Shown in pieces: positions 35,178 through 44,262 of a DNA stretch of 64,000 nucleotides. This stretch comes from UBA868 sp016776875 (GTDB lineage: Bacteria > Pseudomonadota > Gammaproteobacteria > Arenicellales > UBA868). Location: contig CP179198.1 of assembly GCA_051201585.1 (NCBI GenBank), positions 124,001 through 188,000 of the forward strand. The letters are read 5' to 3'. Positions within the stretch are counted from its first letter, which is position 1, and every line of letters begins with the position of its first letter. The position numbers were made by a program, and so were the translations under genes. Below the pieces are notes generated by a model. It was not told the DNA's origin. It saw only the letters and a program-made list of their open reading frames with translations, and did not search any database.

Positions 35178-37160
35178 TTAATCCTCTCGCGCATTCTCAT
35201 GGGTAAGCCTTAACCCAGTCTGGAGAACCATGCGCCACGACCCTCCGAGCCTGTTCCTCAAAGTCTGGCCACCAGGGGCGTCATGCTCACGGGCCCAGTC
35301 TTCATAGTCGTTGTAGGTATTCTTTCGCCCTTCTCTAAGATATTGACAAATCGCGTCTAATAAATCTTTCTCATTAAATTTTTGTCCAGAGCCCAACGTT
35401 CGATTGGTTTTCCCAGTCTCCACTCCAGCTTTCTCACACGCTATTCCCCATGATCGGAATCTATTGGTTATCGTAGGAATACTCGGGCCATCTAGAAAAT
35501 TTGATTCAATCAAATCCGCGTAATCAATAACGGTGAGCGGAAATGCCATGGTTGCTGCATCACGAAGAACATTAAGGATCTCTTCATCGGTCCATAACTC
35601 ATACGCTGCTGGTCGCTGCTTAGGTAAGAACCTTGCTCGTTCTGCTTTAGAAAAAAGATCACCGAAATTGAGCCTCTCTGATCCAAGTTTTTCCTGGATC
35701 TCCTCTTCACTTAGCGGACCATGGTCTTCGATAATTTGGTAGATCAAATCTCTTTGTTTTGTTCTCAACGACTCCTGCAGTATCTGTTTTCTTTTTTTAA
35801 CCAAAAGAGCAAAACGATCCTTGGAGTCGGCCTTACGTAGGGCCCTTGCTTCGATCTGCCGGATCCGCTCTCGAGTGACATCAAAGCGTTCACCCACTTG
35901 CTCAAGCGTCCAACCAAAGAGTCTTAGGATCACGACTTCAGACTCTTTACTCAAGTGAATACTTTTACTTTCTAGATAATCTAAATATCTAACGCCCGCA
36001 GATTCACTCGAGTCAAAGAGGTATTTGGCTTGCTCCTTAATCTCGCGTTCAAGCCAGTCTTTGTTTCGCAAGAGCCAATCTTGGTTGTCCTGATCAGTTT
36101 CAAGATCAGACGAACAACAAAAGGTTTCTATCGCGTGTTTTATGTTTGATCTCTTGCTCGGAACAATCGACACCGCTTGGCACATACTGATTTGCACATC
36201 GTCAAAAAAGAAAAACTCGATACAGGGGATGTCTAGTAATACCCGAGCGCACTCCAGCGCGCTTTCATGATCTCTCTTGGCGCTCTCCAGATACTGCTTC
36301 AAAGAATCAATATTGATTGCTTTGCAGTTGCTTAAGAAGTCACTCGACTCGAGCGATAGAGAGTTTGCAGACTGAATAAACTCTAGATTCAGTCTCCCGA
36401 GGACTTCTGAAACCGGGAGGCTCAGGTGAGCCTCCTCTTGGCGTGCAAAACACCGGTCTACCGCATCACCGCCATAGGACTTAATCAATTCCCATAATCG
36501 ATCCATCTTTTGATGCGCGTCGAACCATCCCTCAAAAAGTTCATCGCGATCCTTCATACCCATCAATATGTCAATACCAAAAATGAAACTGGCGTTCGGA
36601 GTTTTCTTTATTTGATCAACAGTCTTCGTCATGTGTTCATTGTCTAGGGACCTGACCCATTTTAGGAAGCGAAGAGTGTCTAAATTTGGTATAGATTCGT
36701 TTGTCGGATTGAGCAAAAAATTCTCAATCACTTGAGTGATCGGGGCTGAACAGCCGAAACCAGTAGCGTTTAGGTAGGTCTCGACCGGGGCCTCGCCCAC
36801 GAGCTGAATTAACGCGACGATGCTATCAATGCTGTAGTGTGCTTCTTTCCACTGCTCAACCAACGAATCGAATTCCTCCAGCTTCGCGAGTTGTGCAATC
36901 TCAGATGGAAACGCCTTTTTAAAAACTCTGGGGGCCTGTAACTCGCTTTGTGTTGCTACGATCTTTTCTGATGCGAGACTATTCTCGGTTGGCCTGATCT
37001 GGTTTTGGATCTCAATGGGCGGAACACTCATAGGGACCCCTGATTTATCAAACACACCATAAGCGCCAGTTTGTAACCGCCGAACTACAGATCCGGGATG
37101 AGATTTAGCGACCGCTAAGGCGGATCTATAGTCTGCACTAAAGTTGTCGGTGATTTTCAT
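35178..37160 (-). CDS. Large protein with sigma-70 region 4-like HTH and C-terminal HNH-associated repeats
   Basis: This 660-residue soluble protein is the first gene of the operon. Residues about 403-446 (LFGWTLEQVGERFDVTRERI, then RQIEARALRK) are a clear sigma-70 region 4 helix-turn-helix. The C-terminal 100 residues contain two segments like homing-endonuclease-associated repeats (ITNRFRSWGIACEKAGV and NTYNDYEDWAREH...GSWRMVL), also DNA-binding HTH units. The first 400 residues are helical with no recognised domain. It might be a regulator of the operon or a DNA-recognition subunit. It is 4 bp from the Z1 gene. Confidence 0.85.
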   Translation of the reverse strand: MKITDNFSADYRSALAVAKSHPGSVVRRLQTGAYGVFDKSGVPMSVPPIEIQNQIRPTENSLASEKIVATQSELQAPRVFKKAFPSEIAQLAKLEEFDSLVEQWKEAHYSIDSIVALIQLVGEAPVETYLNATGFGCSAPITQVIENFLLNPTNESIPNLDTLRFLKWVRSLDNEHMTKTVDQIKKTPNASFIFGIDILMGMKDRDELFEGWFDAHQKMDRLWELIKSYGGDAVDRCFARQEEAHLSLPVSEVLGRLNLEFIQSANSLSLESSDFLSNCKAINIDSLKQYLESAKRDHESALECARVLLDIPCIEFFFFDDVQISMCQAVSIVPSKRSNIKHAIETFCCSSDLETDQDNQDWLLRNKDWLEREIKEQAKYLFDSSESAGVRYLDYLESKSIHLSKESEVVILRLFGWTLEQVGERFDVTRERIRQIEARALRKADSKDRFALLVKKRKQILQESLRTKQRDLIYQIIEDHGPLSEEEIQEKLGSERLNFGDLFSKAERARFLPKQRPAAYELWTDEEILNVLRDAATMAFPLTVIDYADLIESNFLDGPSIPTITNRFRSWGIACEKAGVETGKTNRTLGSGQKFNEKDLLDAICQYLREGRKNTYNDYEDWAREHDAPGGQTLRNRLGGSWRMVLQTGLRLTHENARED

Positions 37161-37486
37161 TGATATAGCCGAAGGGAAAGTGTTTGGCCCGTCTTTCTTT
37201 CTCTGAATACTTATTTCCTTGAGAGATAATTATTTTAACTAAATAATCTTGCTCTGAAGAACACTATAAGTCGCCGAATAGTGCAAGAGGTAGGCTTTTT
37301 ACGCCAAGTTCTAATCGTTTTTGATTGAGGTTTTTCTATAGAAAACCAACTTAGTTCCTCGCATTTTCATTAAATTATCCGAACGCTATTTTAACCAAGC
37401 GTTGGTGGCTCTTGTGTTGATTCTCATTCGTCACGACTATCCCTCCCTAACCCGGCAGTCAATTTGTTTGCAATACCTTTTTGGGT
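37161..37486. promoter_or_regulatory. Upstream region of the Z1 operon with two palindromes
   Basis: This 326-bp A+T-rich gap separates recQ from the operon start and should hold the operon promoter on the minus strand. TTTTCTATAGAAAA (37332-37345) is a perfect 14-bp palindrome. CACTAT (37262-37267) and ATAGTG (37278-37283) are inverted repeats with a 10-bp spacer. Both are operator-like, about 100-185 bp before the first gene. No gene is seen here. Confidence 0.45.
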
Positions 37487-39290
37487 TTAGTCAGTATCAT
37501 TAATGACGGCGAGGAAGATATCGCCATAGTGGTCTAGTTTCGCAGTCCCGACCCCAAAGAGCGTTGAAAATTGGTTTCGGTCTTTAGGCTTTTTTGCGAC
37601 CATTTCATGGAGCACGGTATCTGAGAAAACGACAAAAGCGGGTACATTTTTTTGTCGCGCAAGCTCAAGTCTTTTTTGTTTTAAGCGAGAAAATAAATCA
37701 GCGTCTTCGTCGACATAACTGTGATCTGGAATGCTTTTTTTAACATTTGACGAACTTTGATTGGCGGGTGCGTAACTGGGAATATCCTTAAAACTAAAAT
37801 TTAGCGTGCGCTGGAGAATTTTAAAGCCACTGTCAGAAACTTCGAGACCCCCATATTTCTTGATGTTTAAAGTCACATGTCCCGCCGAAACCAGTTGCCT
37901 GATAAAACCTTGCAGGTAAATCTTAGACAGGGAAGCGGTTGCCCCAAAAAGATCTAGTCGTTCGTGTTCTTTTGCAGAGACCTTCTCGGTGAGGGCGCCT
38001 CGGAGCACGTCAATGATATGACTTGCACCAAAACACTGTCCTGTTGCTTTAATAGTCGCAAGTATTTTGATTGCCAGCTTTGTACCGTCAATAAGGGTTG
38101 GTGGGTTAAGGCAATTGTCGCAATTTCCGCATGATTTGCTCTTTTCGCCGAAGTAATGTAACAGCGCGTGCCGCCGACATGTTGGAGCCTCGCAGTAAGC
38201 TTATCAATGAATCTAGTCTTTTGTGTTCCCGCACTTTATGACTGTCATCATCGTCTCCCTCTTCGATAAATCGCCTTCTCTGAAAAAGATCGCTTAGGCT
38301 AAATAAAAGCATCGTATCTGCGGGCTTCTCATCTCGACCTGCACGACCTATTTCCTGGTAATAAGATTCCATACTTCCGGGTAAGCTGACGTGGGCCACA
38401 AACCGAATGTCGGGCTTGTCGATCCCCATACCAAAGGCGATCGTGGCTACCATGATCACTGCGGAGTCCGTCATGAATTGGTCTTGCTTATCTCGCCGCG
38501 CCTTTGTTTCAAGACCCGCGTGGTAAGGAAGCGCTGTAAATCCCTCGTTATTTAGAAATTCAGCAACTGCCTCAGTTTGTTTTCGCGAAAGGCAGTACAC
38601 AATTCCTGAGTAATTTCGCTTGTCTTCAAGAAAACGCAGTAGTTGAGATTTCCAGGAAACCTTTTCCTCTACCGCTAATTTAAGATTGGGCCTATCGAAC
38701 CCCTGCACAAATCGAATTGCCGTCCCGTTAGTCAGTTTCTCGACAATGTCCTGCTGGGTTTCGGAATCTGCTGTCGCAGTGAAAGCGCCGATAGTTGCCT
38801 TCGGAAAAATATTCTTTAACTCCGAGAGGGCTGCGTATTCGGGTCGAAAGCTTGCACCCCACTTAGAGATACAGTGGGCTTCATCGATAATGAAAAATCC
38901 AACGGGTATTTTTTGTAATGCCGCAATGACTTTGGGGGTCATTAATTTCTCGGGAGACATGTAAAGTAGTCCTGGAGGATGGTCCCGGAACTGCCGCCAC
39001 GCATTCGTGCATTGTTCGTAACTGCGGCCGGTATGAATCCGGTCCGCTTGAATGCCTCTATCTTGCAGCGAGGCGACTTGATCATCCATTAATGCAATTA
39101 GCGGCGAAACAATAATCGCTCGTTCGCCAAGGGCGAGTGGCGGTATTTGATAGCACAACGATTTTCCCGCCCCAGTTGGTAATACCGCAAAAACATGAGA
39201 CCGATTACACAAATGATTAACAATTTTTTCTTGAGCGGGTCGAAATTTTTCGAAGCCAAATTTTTCTTTAAGAATGCGCGCGATTTCCAT
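37487..39290 (-). pseudogene. recQ: ATP-dependent DNA helicase RecQ, interrupted by a +1 frameshift
   Basis: The N-terminal frame (ATG 39290) has PTGAGKSLCYQIPP, IIDEAHCISKWG, ATIAFGMGIDKPD and QEIGRAGRDEKP, then leaves frame at SLLRGSNM. The other frame carries CEAPTCRRHALLHYFGE, CGNCDNC (the RecQ zinc ligands), the RQC region and an HRDC-like end (LFGVGTAKLDHYGD). Removing one base near 38195 (G on the plus strand) joins SLCEAPTCRRHALL exactly and yields a 600-residue RecQ of normal size. The insertion is not in a homopolymer. It may be a sequence error or real inactivation next to the defence-type island. Confidence 0.9.
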
Positions 39291-39312
39291 CTTGCAAAAA
39301 TTGACTTAAGGC

Positions 39313-40755
39313 CTAAACCTCAAATTTGCCGCGCTTGCCGGCATCAAGATGCACGCTTCTAATCTCGCCATAGCCGAGCGTTTGTCCGTCTGGCGATTTG
39401 ATCTGTTCGATTTGAATATTGAACGCCGCGCCTTTTGGTAGGGCCGTGAGCGGCACCCCGCGATTTTGCAACAGCCAGGTAATTCTCTGGGCCGCGTTGG
39501 CGTCGAGGGCTTTTTCGAGTGCCACATAAAGCGATGATTCGATCTTGCCGCTGACGTCGATGGTCTTTGTTGTGCCCGCAGGCGCTGAGGAGGTCTTTAG
39601 GTCAGCGGTAATTGTGAGCGGTTGTTTTTTGCGCCGGATGACCACGAGCTGTTCGAACTCATCGTCCTCAAAAAAGATAATGAGTTTGTCGCCCGGATGA
39701 AAGTCCGTGCCGACGCGCTCGGCAAGCGCGGTTGATAATTTGTTGGACAATCCGGATTGCGCCATGCCATGCGAGAAGGTATCGCCCGGCGAAAAAACGA
39801 ACTCGACTTTTTGCTTGGGTGCCGGCGCATCCGGCTGATGAGTCACCGCCCATGAATCAGACGCGGCGGTATTTTGCTCTGTTATGTTTTCGTTTTCGGC
39901 TGTGTTTGGAATTTCTGTTTCAGGCGCTGATGTGGCTGGCGTATCGTGATTGGTTGTAACGGCGAGCTCGTTATTTTGAGCCGACTCGATTGGGTTTGTT
40001 TCGGTAGCGTCATTTAATACAGCGGCCTTCGCTGCTGAATCGATTTCCTCGAGCGACATCGCCTCGATCGGGGTGGAAAGTGCCCGGGTTAAAGAGGGTG
40101 CGCTCATCAGCGAGGGCGCGAGCTCAGCAACTAACGGGATAGTGTCATTAGTGTCCGCGATGGGCGCGCTTTCGAGCGTCACGGCGAGCTGGCGTGTTTC
40201 CGGCTCTGCCGGCGGGATTTGAGGCGTTGTTGGCGCGAGTTGCAAGACGCCAACCCCAACGGCAACAAGGACCATAGCGGTGGCCGCCATGCCAAACACG
40301 GGCGCCCGACTGGGTTTGGGTAAATAGGCGCGCAGGCGTTCAAGAAATCCGGCCTGGGGGGCTTCGGTTTGTATTGGCTCGGGTGTGGGTGTGCTCGCGT
40401 TGTTCGCAGGTACGCTTGCGCGTTGCTGGTCGAGTAATTCGCGGGTGCGGCTTAGCAGTCTGTCGACGTTGACATCGCCCGCAGCGAGATATTTCTCAAG
40501 CGTTGGAATATCAAGGCGATTGAATTCTGCTTCTGAGAGCGCCTCCAGCGGGATTGGCGGGTTAATGCCGTTCGCGCTGAGTTTGACCGCGTGATCGATT
40601 TGTTTTTTGGCTTGTGTGAGCATCGCGTCGGCGTTAATGCCCGCAGCGTTTAGCACGGCCGCGTCAGGATCCTTGCCGTTTGCCTGAGTCAGAAGCGCAT
40701 CCGTCCCGTCGCCGAGAATCCGGCGCAGCATCTCATGGGTTTCGCGATTGGACAT
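39313..40755 (-). CDS. Single-pass membrane protein with OapA/LysM-like C-terminal domain; possible anti-sigma partner
   Basis: This 480-residue protein has a cytoplasmic helical N-terminus (1-150) and one membrane helix (about 153-174, VFGMAATAMVLVAVGVGVL). A long low-complexity periplasmic linker rich in Ala/Thr/Glu/Asn follows. The C-terminal domain (FSPGDTFSHGMAQSGLS..., FHPGDKLIIFFEDDE) resembles the OapA/LysM-like part of M23 peptidase proteins but has no peptidase domain. It starts 3 bp after a sigma-factor-like gene, an arrangement typical of a sigma/anti-sigma pair. The role is inferred. Confidence 0.7.
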   Translation of the reverse strand: MSNRETHEMLRRILGDGTDALLTQANGKDPDAAVLNAAGINADAMLTQAKKQIDHAVKLSANGINPPIPLEALSEAEFNRLDIPTLEKYLAAGDVNVDRLLSRTRELLDQQRASVPANNASTPTPEPIQTEAPQAGFLERLRAYLPKPSRAPVFGMAATAMVLVAVGVGVLQLAPTTPQIPPAEPETRQLAVTLESAPIADTNDTIPLVAELAPSLMSAPSLTRALSTPIEAMSLEEIDSAAKAAVLNDATETNPIESAQNNELAVTTNHDTPATSAPETEIPNTAENENITEQNTAASDSWAVTHQPDAPAPKQKVEFVFSPGDTFSHGMAQSGLSNKLSTALAERVGTDFHPGDKLIIFFEDDEFEQLVVIRRKKQPLTITADLKTSSAPAGTTKTIDVSGKIESSLYVALEKALDANAAQRITWLLQNRGVPLTALPKGAAFNIQIEQIKSPDGQTLGYGEIRSVHLDAGKRGKFEV

Positions 40756-40758
40756 GAT

Positions 40759-41355
40759 TCAGGCGGCTCCCGCGCTACGTTGCATATGATCGATGGCGCA
40801 GTCTTGGGTGATGCTGCGAATGCGGTTCCGGACCCGGTTAAAGCGCTGGTAGTCGGCGCTGCCGGTGGTGCCGTCGAGTCCGAGGCGGGAGCAGAAGTGA
40901 TCGCTGTCTTTTTTGAGGTCCCATCCTTCGGTCTCAAAGATATGCCAGGTCTGGCGCAGCAGGAGATCCGTCTCGTCATTGATCGCTTCGCGGATCGAAT
41001 GGGTGAGCTCTTCCTTGTTGAGAATATATTCAGGCGAGGGTTGCCCGGTGGTATAGGGTTCCGGATCACTCACGGCACTCACGCTTTTGGCGGCGAGCGA
41101 GTCAAAGTAGTGGGAGATATAGGAATTGATGGTGGCGGTGAGGTGCTCCTCGATGCTGTGCAGGTCCTGATTCCATCGTCTTTTGCCGGCGAGGGTGTCT
41201 GCCAGCGCGCGTTGGGTGAGGTCCTCGGGATGCATCTCTGCGCTATGGCCTGTGCGGGTGCCGAGCCTTCGAAGGGCGAAGCCGGCCACTTTGACCAACA
41301 GGTGCTTGAGCTCGTCTGCCGTGAGCGCGCTTAGGGTGTGGTGAGGGTCTGCCAT
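40759..41355 (-). CDS. Sigma-70-like (ECF-type) protein
   Basis: This 198-residue soluble protein has a region 2-like segment (HPEDLTQRALADTLAGKRRW, then HLTATINSYISHYFDSLAA, about 42-90). The C-terminal helical part (LGLDGTTGSADYQRFNRVRNRIRSI) could be region 4-like. It is divergent from canonical ECF factors, so the call is moderate. The following gene encodes a membrane-anchored protein, as for anti-sigma partners. Its upstream region holds the MITE-like repeat. Confidence 0.6.
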   Translation of the reverse strand: MADPHHTLSALTADELKHLLVKVAGFALRRLGTRTGHSAEMHPEDLTQRALADTLAGKRRWNQDLHSIEEHLTATINSYISHYFDSLAAKSVSAVSDPEPYTTGQPSPEYILNKEELTHSIREAINDETDLLLRQTWHIFETEGWDLKKDSDHFCSRLGLDGTTGSADYQRFNRVRNRIRSITQDCAIDHMQRSAGAA

Positions 41356-41470
41356 CGGGTGCCTTTTTGGTTTTGGTCTTTATACCTGTTTCGCATGGCG
41401 AAAACCTGTCTGCCAGTTGTGCAAATTTGTGACCATTTGCGTGGTTTATTTAAAACACCGGAAGCGTACT

Positions 41471-41558
41471 TTTTTAATAGCCGGATTTTCTATTTTTTTT
41501 TCACGGGATCGAAAAATAAATCCCGCCAAAAAAATAATCCCTTGCCGGCTATTAAAAA
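41471..41558. repeat. 88-bp MITE-like element with 14-bp terminal inverted repeats
   Basis: TTTTTAATAGCCGG (41471-41484) and CCGGCTATTAAAAA (41545-41558) are perfect inverted repeats. Inside, TATTTTTTT/AAAAAAATA and CGGGAT (41504-41509)/ATCCCG (41520-41525) also pair, so nearly the whole 88 bp can fold as one long hairpin. It lies between the divergent sigma-like and DUF4258 genes and ends two bases before the latter's ATG. A long attenuator or a non-autonomous palindromic element are both possible. Confidence 0.6.
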
Positions 41559-41560
41559 TA

Positions 41561-41839
41561 ATGGTCGGTCTTTCATACACGCATCACGCCAAGGTCCGCT
41601 GCGCACAGCGGGGGATCGATAACTGGCTGATTTCAATGGTCTTGACCTACGGTCGAACCCAGTATGACCATCACGGCGGCCGGCGGGTTTTTTTGGGCAA
41701 GCCGGAAAAACAGCGCGTCGCAGAAGAATATCCGGATTTGATGCGCCGCTATGGCCGCAAGCTCGATCTGGTGGTTGTGACCCCTGCCGATTGCGACCGG
41801 ACCGTGATGACGGCCTACGTCCGCAACCGCTCCCGTTAG
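41561..41839 (+). CDS. DUF4258-like small protein
   Basis: This 92-residue protein has an N-terminal signature YTHHAKVRCAQRGID (about 6-20) that matches the DUF4258 pattern (His...Arg...QRGI). A basic middle (GKPEKQRVAEEYPDLMRRYGRK) and C-terminal LDLVVVTPADCDRTVMTAYVRN, with the alternating beta pattern of RelE-like folds, follow. Some DUF4258 proteins resemble toxins, but no antitoxin partner is adjacent. The ATG at 41561 immediately follows the inverted repeat and lacks a clear ribosome-binding site. It lies 32 bp before the sortase-target gene. Confidence 0.65.
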   Translation: MVGLSYTHHAKVRCAQRGIDNWLISMVLTYGRTQYDHHGGRRVFLGKPEKQRVAEEYPDLMRRYGRKLDLVVVTPADCDRTVMTAYVRNRSR

Positions 41840-41871
41840 TGAATTTAACCCTTTTATCCAGGAACGCTTAT

Positions 41872-44262
41872 ATGCCTTGGTTATCTTGTCTCCGGTATGT
41901 TTTAGTCTGCGGACTTGCCGTTTTTTCAGTTTTTTTGACTCCTTTTTCGTTCGCTGCGACTGCCTCAATCCTTGGTGAGCCGGTTAACGCCGCGAATACC
42001 AAAGCGGGCACGCTGCTCGTGCGGGCAGAGGACGATCTGGTGCTAAGGCCAGTGCCGATGCTCGGAACCGAGGTTGATATCGAGGTTGCCGGCATCGTCG
42101 CTCGAACGGTTGTGACGCAATATTTTCATAACCCGACCGATCTTTGGCTGGAGGGGGTGTATGTGTTTCCGCTGCCCGAGAATGCCGCGGTCGATACCCT
42201 CGAAGTTCGAATCGGGGATCGCCTGATTGTCGGTGAGATCAAGGAGCGAAGCGAAGCCAAAAAGATATACGAAAAAGCCAAGGCCGAGGGCAAAAAAGCC
42301 GCGCTGCTTGAGCAGGAGCGGGCCAACATTTTTACAACTTCCGTCGCGGGAATTCCTCCCGGGAGCACCGTGGGTGTTCGAATCGAATACCAGCGCGAAC
42401 TCTTGTTCCGCGACGGATTTTTTTCGCTTCGGTTTCCGATGGTGGTCGCGCCACGATATATCCCGGGCGACCCACAAGCGACGTCAGGCGGGTTCGGGTT
42501 TGCGCCCGATACTGATCAAGTCCCGGACGGCTCACGCATCACGCCGGGAGTCGCGGTGCCTTCAGACAAAATCCTCAATCCCGTCAAAATAAAAGCGACT
42601 ATTAATGCCGGTATGACAATCACTGCGCAAAGTCCGTCGCATCTGATCGGGATCGATAAAAACCAAGACCGTGTTTTGATTACGCTTGCCGATGGTGTGG
42701 TGCCGGCGGATCGTGATTTTGTGCTCAGGTGGCAGCCGGTGATTGACCAGGGGCCCGCGATGGCGCTTTTTAAAGAGCATTTTGCCGGTGAAGACTATGC
42801 GCTGCTCATGATGATGCCGCCACAGGCCGGCGTGGTAAACACCCAACCGCTCGCAAGGGAGGTGATTTTTGTCCTCGACCGGTCAGGCTCGATGGCGGGG
42901 CGCTCTTTTAGTCAGGCAAAAGCCGCGCTGATCCTGGCGCTTAAACAACTGCGCCCGGAAGATGCTTTTAACCTCATTGCGTTTTCATCGGACGCGCGGC
43001 AGTTATTTTCAGAATCGATGCCGGCAACGGATGCCAATATCGACAACGCGCTTGACGGCATTGCCGATCTCAACGCCGAAGGCGGCACCGAGATGCATTA
43101 CGCGCTGTCGCTCGCCCTTGAAAACCAGCGGCCGACCGAAAAGGTTCGCCAGGTGGTTTTCATCACGGATGGCGCGGTGGGTAATGAAGCCATGCTGTTT
43201 GATTTTATTAAAAATCATCTCGGTCAAAGCCGGCTTTTTACGGTGGGGATTGGCTCCGCACCCAACAGTCATTTCATGACCAACGCCGCGCTGCTGGGCA
43301 AAGGCACGTATACCTACATCGGCAATCTTTCTGAAGTGAAAAGAGAAATGACTGCTCTTTTTAAACGGCTTGAATCGCCGTTGTTAACCAATATCAAAAT
43401 CGACTTTAACGGTGCGCCTGTCCAGACCTATCCAGAGCATATTGCCGATCTTTATGCGGGCGAGCCCCTGGTGGTGTTGTTAAAGACAAAAGATTTCGAT
43501 CAGGATATCGTTGTGCGTGGCGCAACCGGGACAAATCACTGGACGCAAAAAGTTCGCCTTAAAAACGGACACGCCCATGAGGGTATTGCCCGGCTCTATG
43601 CGAGGCGCAAGGTGGCCGCAATTGAGCGAAGCCTCTATGGTCTTGCCGATGCCACAAGCTGGCGCGAGACACAAAAAGCAATCAAGTCCGAGATCATCGC
43701 CACAGGCCTTCAATATCAGATCGTCACCAGGCACACGTCTCTGGTGGCCGTCGAACAGGAATCAACCGTACCCTTTGGTGAAAATCTCAAACCCTGGGCG
43801 GCACCGATTAATTTGCCTGCGGGGTGGGAATACAGACTGGATCAATCGGGTCCGGATACGGATGCATTGTCACAGGACTCGTATTATGAAGACGCGGCAA
43901 TAGGCGATGCGACTTTGATGAGAACCAGCAAAGTTTTTGCTCGTCAAGAACGTGTCGACCTAGGCGCGAGGTCTGTGCCTGATTTCTCATCAGCTCCAGC
44001 GACAGTTGCGGCGGTAACCGAGTCAACCGACTGGTGTTCACGTTATCCCGCGTCTTTTGCTTGCGTCAATAACAAGCATAAGAAAGATCAAAAGGGCGGG
44101 ACATCAAAAACGCAATCATCCCCGCCGTCTGCCATGCAGATCGCCATGGGTCAGATTCTGCCGCGCACGGCGACACCTGCCCAGATGCTTTTGATCATCG
44201 GTATGTTGCTGCTGATGACGGCCGCGGTGATGAGAAAAAAGAAACTGCTGAAGTGGCGCTAA
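41872..44262 (+). CDS. Marine proteobacterial sortase target protein (VIT and vWFA domains)
   Basis: This 796-residue exported protein has an N-terminal hydrophobic signal (LVCGLAVFSVFLTPFSFAA) and a VIT domain (about 40-170, RTVVTQYFHNPTDLWLEGVY, ERSEAKKIYEKAKAEGKKA). A vWFA domain with MIDAS DRSGSMAG (about 338-345) follows. At the C-terminus are LPRTATP, a hydrophobic helix and a basic tail (RKKKLLKW), a sortase sorting signal. AGGAA precedes ATG 41872. The next gene is its sortase, overlapping its stop codon. It is likely anchored at the cell envelope; its ligand is unknown. Confidence 0.93.
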   Translation: MPWLSCLRYVLVCGLAVFSVFLTPFSFAATASILGEPVNAANTKAGTLLVRAEDDLVLRPVPMLGTEVDIEVAGIVARTVVTQYFHNPTDLWLEGVYVFPLPENAAVDTLEVRIGDRLIVGEIKERSEAKKIYEKAKAEGKKAALLEQERANIFTTSVAGIPPGSTVGVRIEYQRELLFRDGFFSLRFPMVVAPRYIPGDPQATSGGFGFAPDTDQVPDGSRITPGVAVPSDKILNPVKIKATINAGMTITAQSPSHLIGIDKNQDRVLITLADGVVPADRDFVLRWQPVIDQGPAMALFKEHFAGEDYALLMMMPPQAGVVNTQPLAREVIFVLDRSGSMAGRSFSQAKAALILALKQLRPEDAFNLIAFSSDARQLFSESMPATDANIDNALDGIADLNAEGGTEMHYALSLALENQRPTEKVRQVVFITDGAVGNEAMLFDFIKNHLGQSRLFTVGIGSAPNSHFMTNAALLGKGTYTYIGNLSEVKREMTALFKRLESPLLTNIKIDFNGAPVQTYPEHIADLYAGEPLVVLLKTKDFDQDIVVRGATGTNHWTQKVRLKNGHAHEGIARLYARRKVAAIERSLYGLADATSWRETQKAIKSEIIATGLQYQIVTRHTSLVAVEQESTVPFGENLKPWAAPINLPAGWEYRLDQSGPDTDALSQDSYYEDAAIGDATLMRTSKVFARQERVDLGARSVPDFSSAPATVAAVTESTDWCSRYPASFACVNNKHKKDQKGGTSKTQSSPPSAMQIAMGQILPRTATPAQMLLIIGMLLLMTAAVMRKKKLLKWR

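Noticed and set aside
40735..41334. 199-residue plus-strand frame antisense to the sigma-like gene
   Set aside because: It is a shadow of the minus-strand gene; Gly/Val-rich composition and no start signal.
41417..41560. Longer start for the DUF4258 gene
   Set aside because: The extension would run through the inverted repeat and reads as low-complexity Phe/Ile/Lys sequence.
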